Shown here piece by piece: positions 41,910-51,640 of a stretch of DNA of 64,000 nucleotides. Position 1 is the stretch's first letter, and each line of letters opens with the position of its first letter. The notes under the pieces are model-generated. The model was not told the DNA's origin. It saw only the letters and a program-made list of their open reading frames with translations, and made no database searches. The stretch covers positions 62,001-126,000 of the forward strand of contig NZ_FOLG01000002.1 of NCBI RefSeq assembly GCF_900112335.1, written 5' to 3'. Source of the stretch: Tropicimonas isoalkanivorans (GTDB taxonomy: Bacteria; Pseudomonadota; Alphaproteobacteria; Rhodobacterales; Rhodobacteraceae). Position numbers and translations under genes: made by a program.

Positions 41910-43231
41910 CGAAGCCGCCCGAAAAATCGAAGGTCGTCCGCAAGCTGCGCTGTGCGGTCTACACCCGGAAATCCTCCGAGGAAGGGCTGGAGCAGGAGTT
42001 CAACAGCCTCCACGCTCAGCGCGAGGCCTGCGAATCCTACATCGCCAGCCAACGGTCTGAGGGCTGGGTGCTCGTCCGCGATCAGTATGACGACGGCGGC
42101 ATCTCCGGCGGCACGCTGGATCGCCCTGGCCTGAAGCGGCTGCTGGAGGACATCGAGGACGGGCTGGTCGATGTGGTCGTGGTCTACAAGATCGACCGGC
42201 TCAGCCGCTCGCTGGCCGATTTCGCCAAGCTGGTTGAGGTGTTCGACCGGAACGGCGTGACGTTCGTCTCGGTCACGCAGTCGTTCAACACGACCACCTC
42301 GATGGGGCGGTTGACCCTGAACATCCTGCTGTCCTTCGCCCAGTTCGAGCGCGAGGTCACGGCCGAGAGGATCCGCGACAAGGTCGCCGCCAGCCGGAAG
42401 AAAGGAATGTGGATGGGCGGGGTGCCGCCCTACGGCTACCGGGTCGAGAACCGGAAGCTGGTGGTCGACGAAGAAACCGCTGCGCATGTGCGCTGGATCT
42501 TCGCCCGCTTCCTCGAGATCGGGTCGGGCACGGAACTGGCGCGCGAGGTCGCGAAACGCGGCATCTGCACGCCGCGCGGCAACCGGATCGACAAGAAGTA
42601 CCTCTACCGTATGCTGAACAACCGCGCCTATATCGGCGAAGCGGTGCACAAGGGCGAGAGCTATCCCGGCGAGCACGACGCCATCATCGATCGCGAGACG
42701 TGGGAGCGCGTCCATGCAATCCTTCAGGAAAGCCCCCGCAAGCGGGCGATGCGCACCCGCGCTGAGACCCCGGCGCTGTTGAAGGGCCTGTTGTACGGAC
42801 CCGACGGCGCGGCGTTCTCGCCGACCCATACGCGTAAGGGCGACCGGCTGTACCGCTACTACGTCAGCCAGACGGTGCTGAAACACGGCGCCGGGTCCTG
42901 CCCGGTCGGCCGCGTACCCGCGGGCGAGATCGAGGCCGCAGTCATCGACCAGCTGCGGGCGGTGTTTCGCCAGCCCGAGATCGTGGCGGGGACGTGGAAA
43001 GCAGCACGCGTCCACGTCGACGACGTCACCGAGGCCGACGCCCGGACGGCACTGCAACAGCTTGATCCGCTATGGGACGAGCTATTCCCTGCCGAACAGG
43101 CGCGCATCGTGGCGCTGTTGGTCGAGCGCGTGGACATCGGCACGGACGGGCTCAACGTCCGACTGCGCGTCGACGGGCTCAGCGGTCTGGCCCGCGAGAT
43201 GCTTGCCGGCGACATCGGAGAAGCTGCATGA
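41906..43231 (+). CDS. Large serine recombinase (probable phage integrase)
   Basis: A 441-residue recombinase. The resolvase domain (about 14-165) has the catalytic Ser23 (YTRKSSEEG), with DYGDGGISG-like DDGGISGGTLDRPG and YKIDRLSRSLADF. A Recombinase domain (about 180-300) and a zinc-ribbon/coiled-coil end (shortened: no clear four-cysteine motif beyond a single Cys in GSCPVGRVP) follow. The ATG overlaps the DUF2924 stop (ATGA). It is the only integrase candidate of prophage A and lies next to the repressor, so it most likely integrates and excises the phage. Confidence 0.88.
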   Translation: MTKPPEKSKVVRKLRCAVYTRKSSEEGLEQEFNSLHAQREACESYIASQRSEGWVLVRDQYDDGGISGGTLDRPGLKRLLEDIEDGLVDVVVVYKIDRLSRSLADFAKLVEVFDRNGVTFVSVTQSFNTTTSMGRLTLNILLSFAQFEREVTAERIRDKVAASRKKGMWMGGVPPYGYRVENRKLVVDEETAAHVRWIFARFLEIGSGTELAREVAKRGICTPRGNRIDKKYLYRMLNNRAYIGEAVHKGESYPGEHDAIIDRETWERVHAILQESPRKRAMRTRAETPALLKGLLYGPDGAAFSPTHTRKGDRLYRYYVSQTVLKHGAGSCPVGRVPAGEIEAAVIDQLRAVFRQPEIVAGTWKAARVHVDDVTEADARTALQQLDPLWDELFPAEQARIVALLVERVDIGTDGLNVRLRVDGLSGLAREMLAGDIGEAA

Positions 43232-43632
43232 CCCGCGGGGCTCCGATCCCGGAGACGGTCACGCTCCACGTCCCATTTCGCATCGTGAAGCGTGGCGGAC
43301 GGAAGGAGATGCAGATGCCCGAGGGCGCCACGCAACCGCGGCGGACGGACAACACGCTGGTCAAGGCGTTGGCCCGCGCGTTCCGCTGGAAGCGGATGCT
43401 GGAGTCGGGCGAGTTCGCGTCGATTTCCGAACTGGCTGAGCGAGAGGGCATCGCCTTCACATACATGGCGCGGCTTATGCGCCTCTCTCTGCTGGCCCCG
43501 GAAATCGTGGATGCCATCATGGAGGGCCGCCAGCCTGAGAGCGTCACGCTTGCGAACATGATGGATCCTTTCCCGTTGGACTGGAAGGAACAGCGGATGC
43601 GATTCCTGCAGCCCGGGACGAATGACATCTAG
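43228..43632 (+). CDS. Recombinase-associated small DNA-binding-like protein
   Basis: A 134-residue protein whose ATG overlaps the recombinase stop by four bases. The central part (SGEFASISELAEREGIAFTYMARLMRLSLLAPEIVDAI) is a helix-turn-helix seen in proteins that accompany DUF2924-recombinase pairs. It could assist the recombinase or regulate the operon. It is the last plus-strand gene assignable to prophage A. Confidence 0.75.
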   Translation: MTRGAPIPETVTLHVPFRIVKRGGRKEMQMPEGATQPRRTDNTLVKALARAFRWKRMLESGEFASISELAEREGIAFTYMARLMRLSLLAPEIVDAIMEGRQPESVTLANMMDPFPLDWKEQRMRFLQPGTNDI

Positions 43633-43656
43633 CGTCTGGCTCCATCACCCCAGCTT

Positions 43657-44628
43657 TCACGCCCAGATATCGCCGGCTCGGGTCGTGAAGGCCTTCTTCG
43701 CGTCGACATCTGCGACAAATTCAGACCACAAATCCTTGCCCAGCTTTCGGCGCGCGAAGGCGCCTGCCATTGCGAGAAACGCCTTGAGCACGGCGTGCAT
43801 GTCTTCCACGTACCCGGAAAGGATCGTCTCGGTGCCGGAGCCGTATGCGAGAAATAGCGCCTCGCGATAGTTCGCCTTGCCGCGGTAGCGGGCTGCCTGG
43901 TGAACGAACCCCATAGGCTTCCGCTCAAGCCTCTGATCCCGCAGCGTCCTTGCAGCTTTCGAGCGAAAACTGTCGACGCCCAGTTCCTTGAACGCACGCT
44001 CGCGTTTCAGATCCTCTTCTGTCTTCCACGCGTACCACTTCGCCGATCCGGACAAATACCCGGCAGCTGCGCCCAGTGCGTCGTTTTTCGTAGAGGGGCG
44101 CGTCTGGAGCTTCCCGGCGCTGCCATTCCGCAGTGCATCGACCTCCGCCTTGTAGGTCTTCTCCACGAGACTGCTCACTCTCCAGCTGAACGGCGCCATG
44201 GCGAGGCCCCGGCTGGCGATCTGCTCGTCCCACAGCCGCGCCGTCCCAGCATGGTCCTCCTGGAAGGATCCGGATTGCGCGGCGGTCATAGCGCTCGCCG
44301 CGTTGGCGATGCCGTAGTACCAGGCCAACACTCCGACCCTCGCGTAGTCCGCGGCCGTCGTTCCGCCTCGGAATTGGTCGAGGGCAGAAAGATGATGAAG
44401 CCCCAGGAAGAGTTGCTCGAGCACTGTGTTCTCGACCCAGACATCCATCTTCCGCTTTCCTTCCTTCCCGTAGAAGGCGGTCGCCGTCCCGAAATCGATC
44501 CCTTCGTCCTCCGCAAGGATTCGCAGGGCACGCATCCAGTTGACCGTCGACGGCAGCGCGAACTGGGGTTCGGGCTTTCCGCCCCTCTCGTTGATGGTGC
44601 CCTGTTTGATGATGCGGTCGTACAGCAT
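43657..44628 (-). CDS. Unrecognised 323-residue protein divergent from a type III restriction system
   Basis: Start chosen at MLYDRIIKQGTINERGGKPE. A mainly helical protein with LEQLFLGLHHLSALDQFRGG, VGVLAWYYGIANAASAMTAA and a C-terminal GYVEDMHAVLKAFLAMAGAF stretch, reminiscent of all-helical HEPN-like or toxin-type folds but without a clear Rx4-6H motif. It is divergently placed 119 bases from mod, so it may belong to the same defence locus. I do not recognise the family. Confidence 0.65.
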   Translation of the reverse strand: MLYDRIIKQGTINERGGKPEPQFALPSTVNWMRALRILAEDEGIDFGTATAFYGKEGKRKMDVWVENTVLEQLFLGLHHLSALDQFRGGTTAADYARVGVLAWYYGIANAASAMTAAQSGSFQEDHAGTARLWDEQIASRGLAMAPFSWRVSSLVEKTYKAEVDALRNGSAGKLQTRPSTKNDALGAAAGYLSGSAKWYAWKTEEDLKRERAFKELGVDSFRSKAARTLRDQRLERKPMGFVHQAARYRGKANYREALFLAYGSGTETILSGYVEDMHAVLKAFLAMAGAFARRKLGKDLWSEFVADVDAKKAFTTRAGDIWA

Positions 44629-44747
44629 GGTTTCTCGATCTGACGTTGAGGATTGCCGCGCCGGATCGGCGGAATCGGGCGTGCAAAACAAAGACTCGCG
44701 CGATAGTCTTCTGGAAAACAAGCCCTTTTCGCGAGTGCCCGTCCCGC

Positions 44748-47700
44748 ATGTCCGACAGTCTGACCGACCTGATCCTTTCCCTTACCCCCGAAGACGGGTC
44801 CTCCATCGGCAACGGCGCGATGATGGCGCTGCTGCGCGAGCGTGTGCCGGACCTGACCGATGACGACTACGCCGCCGCGCGCGATGCGCTGGTCGATGAC
44901 GGGCTTCTTGCCCGTGGCCGTGGGCGGGGCGGGTCGATCATGCGGGTGGTCGATGCCGAAGAGGATGAGGACGACGGCGAGGAATCTTCGGACGAGGATG
45001 CCGACGACGAAGGGTTCGAACTGACGCCGACCGACGAGCCCGCGCCGCGGCAGCGTGTCGCCTCTCGAGGCAAGAAGGCCGCGCGCAAGCCGAACGGCCC
45101 CACGCAGGTGCTCAGCTACCGCCATGGCGAAACGCGGGTGAACAACCCCGAGGTCGGGATGGTCCATGCCGGCACCGATCCGGATGGCGAGAAGACGGTC
45201 TGGGCTTACGACCCGCATCTCGACCCGGTGCTGAACTTCGACAGCGCGCGCGCGGGGATCGAACGGCTCATCGACGACGCGCTGGCCAGCGACGATCCCG
45301 AGCGGATGAAGGATGCGCTGCAGGAGCTGAAGCGGCTTCAAGCGCCCTATCTCAACTGGACGGGCAAGGCGGAGCGGACCAGCGTCGAGGTCGATACCGT
45401 CTCGCTCCATGTCCATGAACGGGTGGACCCGGCGACGATACTCGCCAATGCGGCGAAGCGGCTGAAGGGCAAGGACGCGCCGACGCAGTGGCAGCAGCCG
45501 GACCTGTTCGCGGCGCCGTTCGAGAACCTGCCGCTGCGCCAGGCGCTGGATTTCTACCACCACGAAAAGGGCTGGTCGAACCGCCTGGTGGCGGGCGACA
45601 GCCTGCTGGTGATGAACTCGCTTTTGACCAAGGAGAGCATGGGCGGAAAGGTGCAGATGATCTACATCGACCCGCCCTATGGCATCAAATACGGGTCGAA
45701 CTTCCAGCCCTTCACGAACAAGCGCGACGTGAAGGACCGTTCGGACGACGACCTCACCCAGGAACCCGAGATGATCAAGGCGTTTCGCGACACCTGGGAA
45801 CTCGGCATACACTCCTACCTCACCTATCTGCGCGATCGGCTGATGCTGGCGCGGGAATTGCTGACCGAGAGCGGGTCGGTGTTCGTGCAGATCGGAGATG
45901 AAAACGTCCACCACGCGCGCGAGCTATGCGAAGAAGTCTTCGGCGCTAAGAATTTCGTCTCACTGATCTGCGTGACGAAAACTGCCGGACAGACGGCAGA
46001 GCTGATGGCCGGACTGGCGGATTACATACTCTGGTTTTCGAAGGACAAGAGCCGCACGAAATTCCGCCGCCCGTACCGGGAGAAGAAGCTCGAGGACGAT
46101 GCATCTGGCGTGTACCGCTACGTTCGAATGCCTGACCTTCGCGTCGAGAGGCTGCCGCCAGAGGCAACGGAAAGGGAAGCACTGATGTCGCGCGGTGGCC
46201 GAGTCCTCCGCTATGACAATACGACCTCCCAAAGACCTCCAGGTGATTTTCCGGTTGCCTTCCAAGGGCGCGAATTTGGGCCCGGCAAGGGATATTGGAA
46301 GACCGGCGAACTCGGGTTCTCGCGCCTCATCAAGGCATCCCGAATTAACGGTGCAAAGAACTCGCTTACCTACGTCCGCTTCATTGATGATTTTCCAGCA
46401 TCTGAGATTGGGAATGTTTGGACGGATATGGGCACCGGCAGCTTCACAGAAGAGAAGGTTTACGTCGTCCAATCTGCCGTGAAGATTGTCGAACGCTGCC
46501 TCTTGATGACCACCGATCCCGGCGATCTGGTGCTCGATCCCACCTGCGGCTCCGGCACCACCGCCTTCGTTGCCGAGAAATGGGGGCGGCGCTGGATCAC
46601 CTGCGACACCTCCCGCGTGGCGATCACGCTGGCCAAGCAGCGGCTGATGACCGCCAGCTTCGACTACTACGCCCTGCGCTATCCGCATGAAGGGCTGGGG
46701 GGCGGATTCGACTACGAGACCGTGCCGCACATCACGCTGAAAAGCATCGCCAACAACCCCGACATCGACACGATCTACAACGAGGACCACCCGAAGATCG
46801 CGGCGGCGCTGGCCGACCTGAACGCCGCGCTGGCCGCCGCCCCCCCGAAGCCGCTCAAGCCCACGCAGGGCGTGCGCAAAGGCAAGCCGGTGGATTTCGC
46901 CAAGGGCGACACCCTGCACGAATGGGAGGTGCCCTTCGACTGGCCGGACGATTGGCCCGAGGCCGCCCACGCGCCTTTCGACACCTTCCACGCCGCCCGT
47001 CAGGCGCTGCAGCGCCGCATGGATCAAAGCATCAGCGACCATGCCGAGCAGGAGACGCTTTACGACAAGCCCCGCATCGACCGATCAAAGCTGCGCATCT
47101 GCGGGCCCTTTTCGGTCGAGGCGGTGCCCGCGCCGACCGTCCTGTCGCTGGACGAAAGCATGCCGCCTCAAGAGGCCGACGAGACCGTCGCCCGCTCAGG
47201 CGAGACCTCGCGCCAGTCGCTGTGGCGCGACGAACTGCTCAAGACCGGCGTGCGCGGCAAGGGCGGCGCCATGCTCCGCTTCGCCGAGTTCGAGACGCTG
47301 CCGGGGCTGAAATACATCCACGCCAGCGGATCGCTGGCCGAGACGGGCGAGCGCGTCGTCGTCAGCTTCGGCCCCGAGCACGCGGCGCTGGAGCAGAGGC
47401 AGGTGGAACTGGCGCTGACCGAGGCCGAGACCCTGCGCCCGTCGCCGAAATTCATCCTGTTCTGCGCCTTCACCTTCGACCCCGAGGCCGCGAAGGACAT
47501 CGACGAGGTGAACTGGCCGGGCGTGACGCTGCTCAAGGCGCAGATGAACACCGACCTGCTGACCGAGGATCTGAAGAAGAAGCGCGCTTCGAACCAGTCC
47601 TTCTGGCTGATGGGCCAGCCGGACGTGGAGCTGCGCAAGCGCAAGGACGGGATGTGGGAGGTCGAGGTGAACGGCTTCGACTATTTCGACCCGAAGGCGG

Positions 47701-47990
47701 GCGACCTCGTCTCGGGTGGCAAGAAGCAGATCGCGATGTGGTCGCTGGACGTGGACTACGACAACCGCTCGCTGATGCCGCACCAGATGTTCTTCCCGAT
47801 GGCGGATGCGAAGGGCGGCTGGAACCGCCTGCGCAAGACCGTCCGCGCGGAGCTGGACGAGGATCTGTTGGAACAGTTCCACGGCACCGTCTCGCTGCCC
47901 TTCGAGGCGGGCGAGAACCGCCGGATCGCGGTAAAGATCGTGGATGACCGCGGGATCGAGTCGCTCAAGATCATGCCGCTCGAGGGATAG
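44748..47990 (+). CDS. mod: Type III restriction system DNA methyltransferase (Mod)
   Basis: A 1080-residue modification subunit, longer than the usual 600-700. The first 70 residues look like a winged helix (ARDALVDDGLLARGRGRGGS), then a very acidic linker (about 70-90), then the catalytic part: MIYIDPPYGIKYG (DPPY 308-311) precedes LDPTCGSGTTAF (about 595), the beta-class order of type III Mod. The C-terminal part (about 700-1080) likely contacts Res and the target. It should methylate adenine on one strand. Four bases separate it from res. Confidence 0.88.
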   Translation: MSDSLTDLILSLTPEDGSSIGNGAMMALLRERVPDLTDDDYAAARDALVDDGLLARGRGRGGSIMRVVDAEEDEDDGEESSDEDADDEGFELTPTDEPAPRQRVASRGKKAARKPNGPTQVLSYRHGETRVNNPEVGMVHAGTDPDGEKTVWAYDPHLDPVLNFDSARAGIERLIDDALASDDPERMKDALQELKRLQAPYLNWTGKAERTSVEVDTVSLHVHERVDPATILANAAKRLKGKDAPTQWQQPDLFAAPFENLPLRQALDFYHHEKGWSNRLVAGDSLLVMNSLLTKESMGGKVQMIYIDPPYGIKYGSNFQPFTNKRDVKDRSDDDLTQEPEMIKAFRDTWELGIHSYLTYLRDRLMLARELLTESGSVFVQIGDENVHHARELCEEVFGAKNFVSLICVTKTAGQTAELMAGLADYILWFSKDKSRTKFRRPYREKKLEDDASGVYRYVRMPDLRVERLPPEATEREALMSRGGRVLRYDNTTSQRPPGDFPVAFQGREFGPGKGYWKTGELGFSRLIKASRINGAKNSLTYVRFIDDFPASEIGNVWTDMGTGSFTEEKVYVVQSAVKIVERCLLMTTDPGDLVLDPTCGSGTTAFVAEKWGRRWITCDTSRVAITLAKQRLMTASFDYYALRYPHEGLGGGFDYETVPHITLKSIANNPDIDTIYNEDHPKIAAALADLNAALAAAPPKPLKPTQGVRKGKPVDFAKGDTLHEWEVPFDWPDDWPEAAHAPFDTFHAARQALQRRMDQSISDHAEQETLYDKPRIDRSKLRICGPFSVEAVPAPTVLSLDESMPPQEADETVARSGETSRQSLWRDELLKTGVRGKGGAMLRFAEFETLPGLKYIHASGSLAETGERVVVSFGPEHAALEQRQVELALTEAETLRPSPKFILFCAFTFDPEAAKDIDEVNWPGVTLLKAQMNTDLLTEDLKKKRASNQSFWLMGQPDVELRKRKDGMWEVEVNGFDYFDPKAGDLVSGGKKQIAMWSLDVDYDNRSLMPHQMFFPMADAKGGWNRLRKTVRAELDEDLLEQFHGTVSLPFEAGENRRIAVKIVDDRGIESLKIMPLEG

Positions 47991-47994
47991 ACCC

Positions 47995-50790
47995 ATGTCC
48001 CTCATCATCAACACGCCATTCGAGTGCCCCGCGCAGCATTGGGTCGAGGGCAAGGGCGGCAAGCTGGAGATCAAGCCCGAGCGGCGGCCGGCGAGCTATG
48101 AGGTCTTCGACGCGCGCAACAACACCAAGCGCACCGAGGTGCTGGACCTGGTGAACACGATCCGGGCGCGCGTGGATCAGTGGCGCGAGGCGGGCTGGCC
48201 CGGCGTGACCATCGTCACACGCAAGCTGCTGGAGCACTGGCACGACCGCGATGCGCGCCAGTACCCGTTCTATTTCTGCCAGCTCGAGGCGATCGAGACA
48301 CTGATCTGGTGGGTCGAGGGCGCCGAGGCGTACAAGCAGGGCATCGCGATCCCAGGCGACGGCGGGACGTGGGAGCGGCTGTGCAACAAGATGGCCACGG
48401 GCGCAGGCAAGACCACGGTGATGGCGATGATCATCACCTGGCAAGTTCTGAACGCGCTGACCTATCCGAAGCGGAACAAGGATTTCAGCCGCGCCGTGTT
48501 CATCGTGGCGCCCGGCCTGACCGTGAAGGAACGGCTGCAGGTGCTTCTGCCCAGCGAGGGCAGCTACTACGACGAGTTCAACCTGTGCCCGTCCGAGGCC
48601 CTGCGCCAGAAGCTGAACCAGGCGGAGGTGCTGATCGAGAACTGGCACACGCTGATGCCGCTGAAGGAAGCCGACCGATCGGTGGTGAAGAAAGGGCGCG
48701 AGTCCGACGAGGCCTTCACGCGGCGCGTGCTGGGCAAGCTGGCGTCGCACAAGGACATCATCGTCATCAACGACGAGGCGCACCACGCCTATCGCAAACC
48801 GCCCGAGGTGAAGATCAGCAAGAAGGCGGCAGCCGAACAGGGCATCGACCTTGATGAAGCCACGCGCTGGATCGAGGGTCTGGACCGAATCCACAAGACC
48901 CGGCGCATCCAGCGCTGTTTCGACCTCTCGGCCACGCCCTTCGCCCCGACAGGGAAGAAGAGCACCGACACGGCGCTGTTCGACTGGATCATCTCGGATT
49001 TCGGTTTGAACGACGCGATCGAGGCCGGGCTCGTGAAGACGCCCCGGGTCGTCGTGCGCGACGACGCTGTTCCGGACGCAAAGACGCTGCGCTCGAAGCT
49101 CTACCACATCTACCGCGACCCATCCGTCTCCGAGGACCTGAACCGGGCAAAGGCCGAGCCGCATGAGGCGCTGCCGAAGCTGGTGCAGGACGCCTACACG
49201 CTGCTCGGCGCCGACTGGCGGGAAACGCGTCGGCAGTGGCGAGAAGCCGGGCATCATTCGCCTCCGGTCATGCTCACCGTCTGCAACCGCACGGAGACCG
49301 CGGCCCGCATCGAGAATTATTTCAACAAGGGCGATGCACATTGGCCCGAGTTGCACGCGCCAGACCGGACGCTTCGCGTCGACTCGAAAGTGCTCGAGAA
49401 GGCAGAGATCGGCGAGACCGCCTCATCCGACAAGGACTACGAGGCGCGCTTGAAGGACATCATCGACGCGGCAGACCTTCCCGAAACCCGGCGCCAGCAG
49501 TTCCTTGCCTTGAAGAAGGAGGAACTGCTGCGCGAGATCGTGGACAACGTCGGGAAAAGGGGAGCAGCCGGCCAGGACCTTCAGAACGTCATATCGGTGG
49601 CGATGCTGTCGGAGGGATGGGACGCCAAGAATGTGACGCACATCATGGGGCTCCGGGCTTTCACGTCCCAGTTGCTCTGCGAACAGGTCGTCGGACGCGG
49701 ACTGCGTCGGGTGTCCTACGACACTGACGAGAACGGCCTGTTCCTGCCCGAATACGTCAACGTCTTCGGCGTGCCGCTCTCTATCTCGGAGACCGGCGAA
49801 GGCGGTGAGGCGCCGCCACCGCCGAAGCCCACCACGCAGATCGAAGTAGTGCCCGACCGCGCGCATCTGGAGCTTCGCTGGCCGAACGTGCTGCGCGTGG
49901 AGGCGGTCGTCAAACCGGAGCTCGCCATCGACTGGAGCAAGGTCCAGCCGCTCGTGCTCGATCCCGCCAGCACACCGATCAGCGCCGAACTCGCCCCGGC
50001 GCTCGGCGGCGCGACGGACATGGGCAAGGTCACCGCGATCGACCTCGAGAAGCTACCGGATGGCTTCCGTCTGCAGCGCCTCGTATTCCAGGCTGCGCGG
50101 AAGGCGTTTGCAGAGCTGAGCCATGGGTTCACCGGCACCCACGAGTATCTGGCGGCGCAACTCGTCAGGATCGTCGAGGCGTTCCCCAACTCAGACCGCC
50201 TCGACATCCCGTCGCTGTTTCACTCCGATCCGCTTCGGCGGCGGATCCTGATCGCGCTCAACATCGATCTCGTGGTCCAGCATGTGCTGAGCAATGTGAC
50301 CGAGCAGAACACGGAACGTCTGACGCCGGTGTTCGACGAGGAAAACCCGATCGGTGCAACCGGGTTGATGCGTACCTGGTACACGACCAAGCCGTGCTTT
50401 CCGACGACCAAGTCGCACATCAGCCATCTGGTTGGAGATTCTGCCTGGGAAGGCCACGCGGCCAATGTCTTCGAGAAGCGCGAGGACGTTCTTGCCTACG
50501 CCAAGAACGATCACCTCGGTTTCCAGATCTACTACATGTGGGCGGGCTCTCGGCGGCGATACGTCCCGGATTTCCTGGTCCGCCTTGCTGGCGGCACGAT
50601 CCTCGCACTCGAGATCAAGGGCACCGACAGTCCTCAGAACAAGGCCAAGCGGGACGCGCTGAACGAATGGGTGAAGGCGATCAACGCAGCAGGCGGTTTC
50701 GGACGCTGGGCTTGGGATGTCGCGTTCAAGCCGGGCGAGGTGCAGGACATCATCACGAAGCACGCGACCGTCGCCGAGCCAGCAGAATAG
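47995..50790 (+). CDS. res: Type III restriction enzyme subunit (Res)
   Basis: A 931-residue helicase-nuclease. Walker A MATGAGKTT (133-141), DEAHH box (about 260), ATP-hydrolysis motif VI GRGLRRV, and a C-terminal PD-(D/E)XK nuclease with YVPDFLVRL (about 855) and LALEIKG (about 872). All catalytic motifs are intact, so with Mod it forms a complete type III system that would cut unmodified DNA. ATG four bases after mod stop. Confidence 0.9.
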   Translation: MSLIINTPFECPAQHWVEGKGGKLEIKPERRPASYEVFDARNNTKRTEVLDLVNTIRARVDQWREAGWPGVTIVTRKLLEHWHDRDARQYPFYFCQLEAIETLIWWVEGAEAYKQGIAIPGDGGTWERLCNKMATGAGKTTVMAMIITWQVLNALTYPKRNKDFSRAVFIVAPGLTVKERLQVLLPSEGSYYDEFNLCPSEALRQKLNQAEVLIENWHTLMPLKEADRSVVKKGRESDEAFTRRVLGKLASHKDIIVINDEAHHAYRKPPEVKISKKAAAEQGIDLDEATRWIEGLDRIHKTRRIQRCFDLSATPFAPTGKKSTDTALFDWIISDFGLNDAIEAGLVKTPRVVVRDDAVPDAKTLRSKLYHIYRDPSVSEDLNRAKAEPHEALPKLVQDAYTLLGADWRETRRQWREAGHHSPPVMLTVCNRTETAARIENYFNKGDAHWPELHAPDRTLRVDSKVLEKAEIGETASSDKDYEARLKDIIDAADLPETRRQQFLALKKEELLREIVDNVGKRGAAGQDLQNVISVAMLSEGWDAKNVTHIMGLRAFTSQLLCEQVVGRGLRRVSYDTDENGLFLPEYVNVFGVPLSISETGEGGEAPPPPKPTTQIEVVPDRAHLELRWPNVLRVEAVVKPELAIDWSKVQPLVLDPASTPISAELAPALGGATDMGKVTAIDLEKLPDGFRLQRLVFQAARKAFAELSHGFTGTHEYLAAQLVRIVEAFPNSDRLDIPSLFHSDPLRRRILIALNIDLVVQHVLSNVTEQNTERLTPVFDEENPIGATGLMRTWYTTKPCFPTTKSHISHLVGDSAWEGHAANVFEKREDVLAYAKNDHLGFQIYYMWAGSRRRYVPDFLVRLAGGTILALEIKGTDSPQNKAKRDALNEWVKAINAAGGFGRWAWDVAFKPGEVQDIITKHATVAEPAE

Positions 50791-51210
50791 AGCTCGTGTT
50801 TCGGCCAGAGCGCGACAGAGTTGTTCGATCCCGGTTCCATCTCGATGGCGCCACTAGCATCGAAGTGTTCAGGTCAGCCTTCGATTTGTTCCCTTATTTT
50901 CTGAGGCTTACAGGCTCTACACCAAAATCGGGCAGTCGAGAGGTCCGGAGAATATCGGCCCTGAGAGACCGCTTCCGGGCCTCCTGGCGCGGGGGCCAGT
51001 GCTCAGCCCCTCCCGCATAACCCTCGAAAACAACGAGAAAATTCGACCTCAGTCAGATCGGGAGAACGCTTTCGCGAGGGCAAGTGGCGGAGGGGATGGG
51101 CCTGAAAGACAACCTTCTCCGAAACGTAAGCCATTGAATTTATTATGCCGGCCGGCGCTTTCAAATTTGACTTGCTGCAAACCCAACTGAAATCCACCTC
51201 GTGCTTTCAG
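50791..51210. other. Stretch without a recognisable gene after res
   Basis: About 420 bases between the res stop and the IS6 remnant. Only short frames with no recognisable similarity are present. GC drops compared with res. It probably represents the decayed border between the restriction locus and the respiration island. Confidence 0.5.
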
Positions 51211-51300
51211 CCCCTTTGCCTTCGCGATCCACGGCCCGCCAAAGATAGTGCGCCTTGCCGTTGATCTTCACGAACACCTCGTCCAGATGCCATAGCCAGG
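51211..51300 (-). pseudogene. Fragment of an IS6-family transposase
   Basis: The minus strand encodes WLWHLDEVFVKING followed by KAHYLWRAVDREGK, the diagnostic segment around the first catalytic Asp of IS6/IS26-family DDE transposases. Sequence on both sides is unrelated, so fewer than 35 residues remain. It marks past insertion-sequence activity at the left border of the (per)chlorate genes. Confidence 0.75.
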
Positions 51301-51640
51301 TAATCCCCCCATTTCTAACGGGGTGCGTTTTGTCGTCAAATGACGCTACTCTGCTCGCCGGCCTGCTACAAGCCAGTTTGCTCTGACAAGACCGACCCAA
51401 AAGTCCGCAATGCTGAAGGATTTCCGGTACGGGCCTTTGCGGGCGCTTGGGCGATTGGCGGAAACAGCGCGAAATGGGCGACGACCGGGACAGGTTGGGT
51501 ACAGAAGTGGCGCAGGAATGGTGGCTGACACTAGCATCGTGCCGGTCGTGCTACTGCGCTTGTTTGCGGGTGTTATGCAGTGCGCCGGACTGCTTTTGTG
51601 TCACCTCCATTTTTTTGGGGTTTGCCCGCTGCACCGAGGA
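51301..51640. other. Stretch without a recognisable gene
   Basis: About 340 bases between the IS6 fragment and the end of the carboxymuconolactone-decarboxylase-like gene. Frames here are short and show no family signature. I see nothing else to annotate. Confidence 0.5.

Noticed and set aside
1-43632. Prophage A as a phage-plasmid, because of the iteron-like array
   Set aside because: No plasmid replication initiator or ParA/ParB partition pair was found; the ParB domain at 24 kb is part of a methyltransferase, and a serine integrase is present.
41131-43656. Exact attachment-site repeats for prophage A
   Set aside because: Serine integrase core sites are only a few bases; I could not identify a matching pair within the window and the other end lies outside it.
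48000-50700. Long minus-strand frames antisense to res and mod
   Set aside because: They follow the codon periodicity of the plus-strand genes and contain no recognisable domain.
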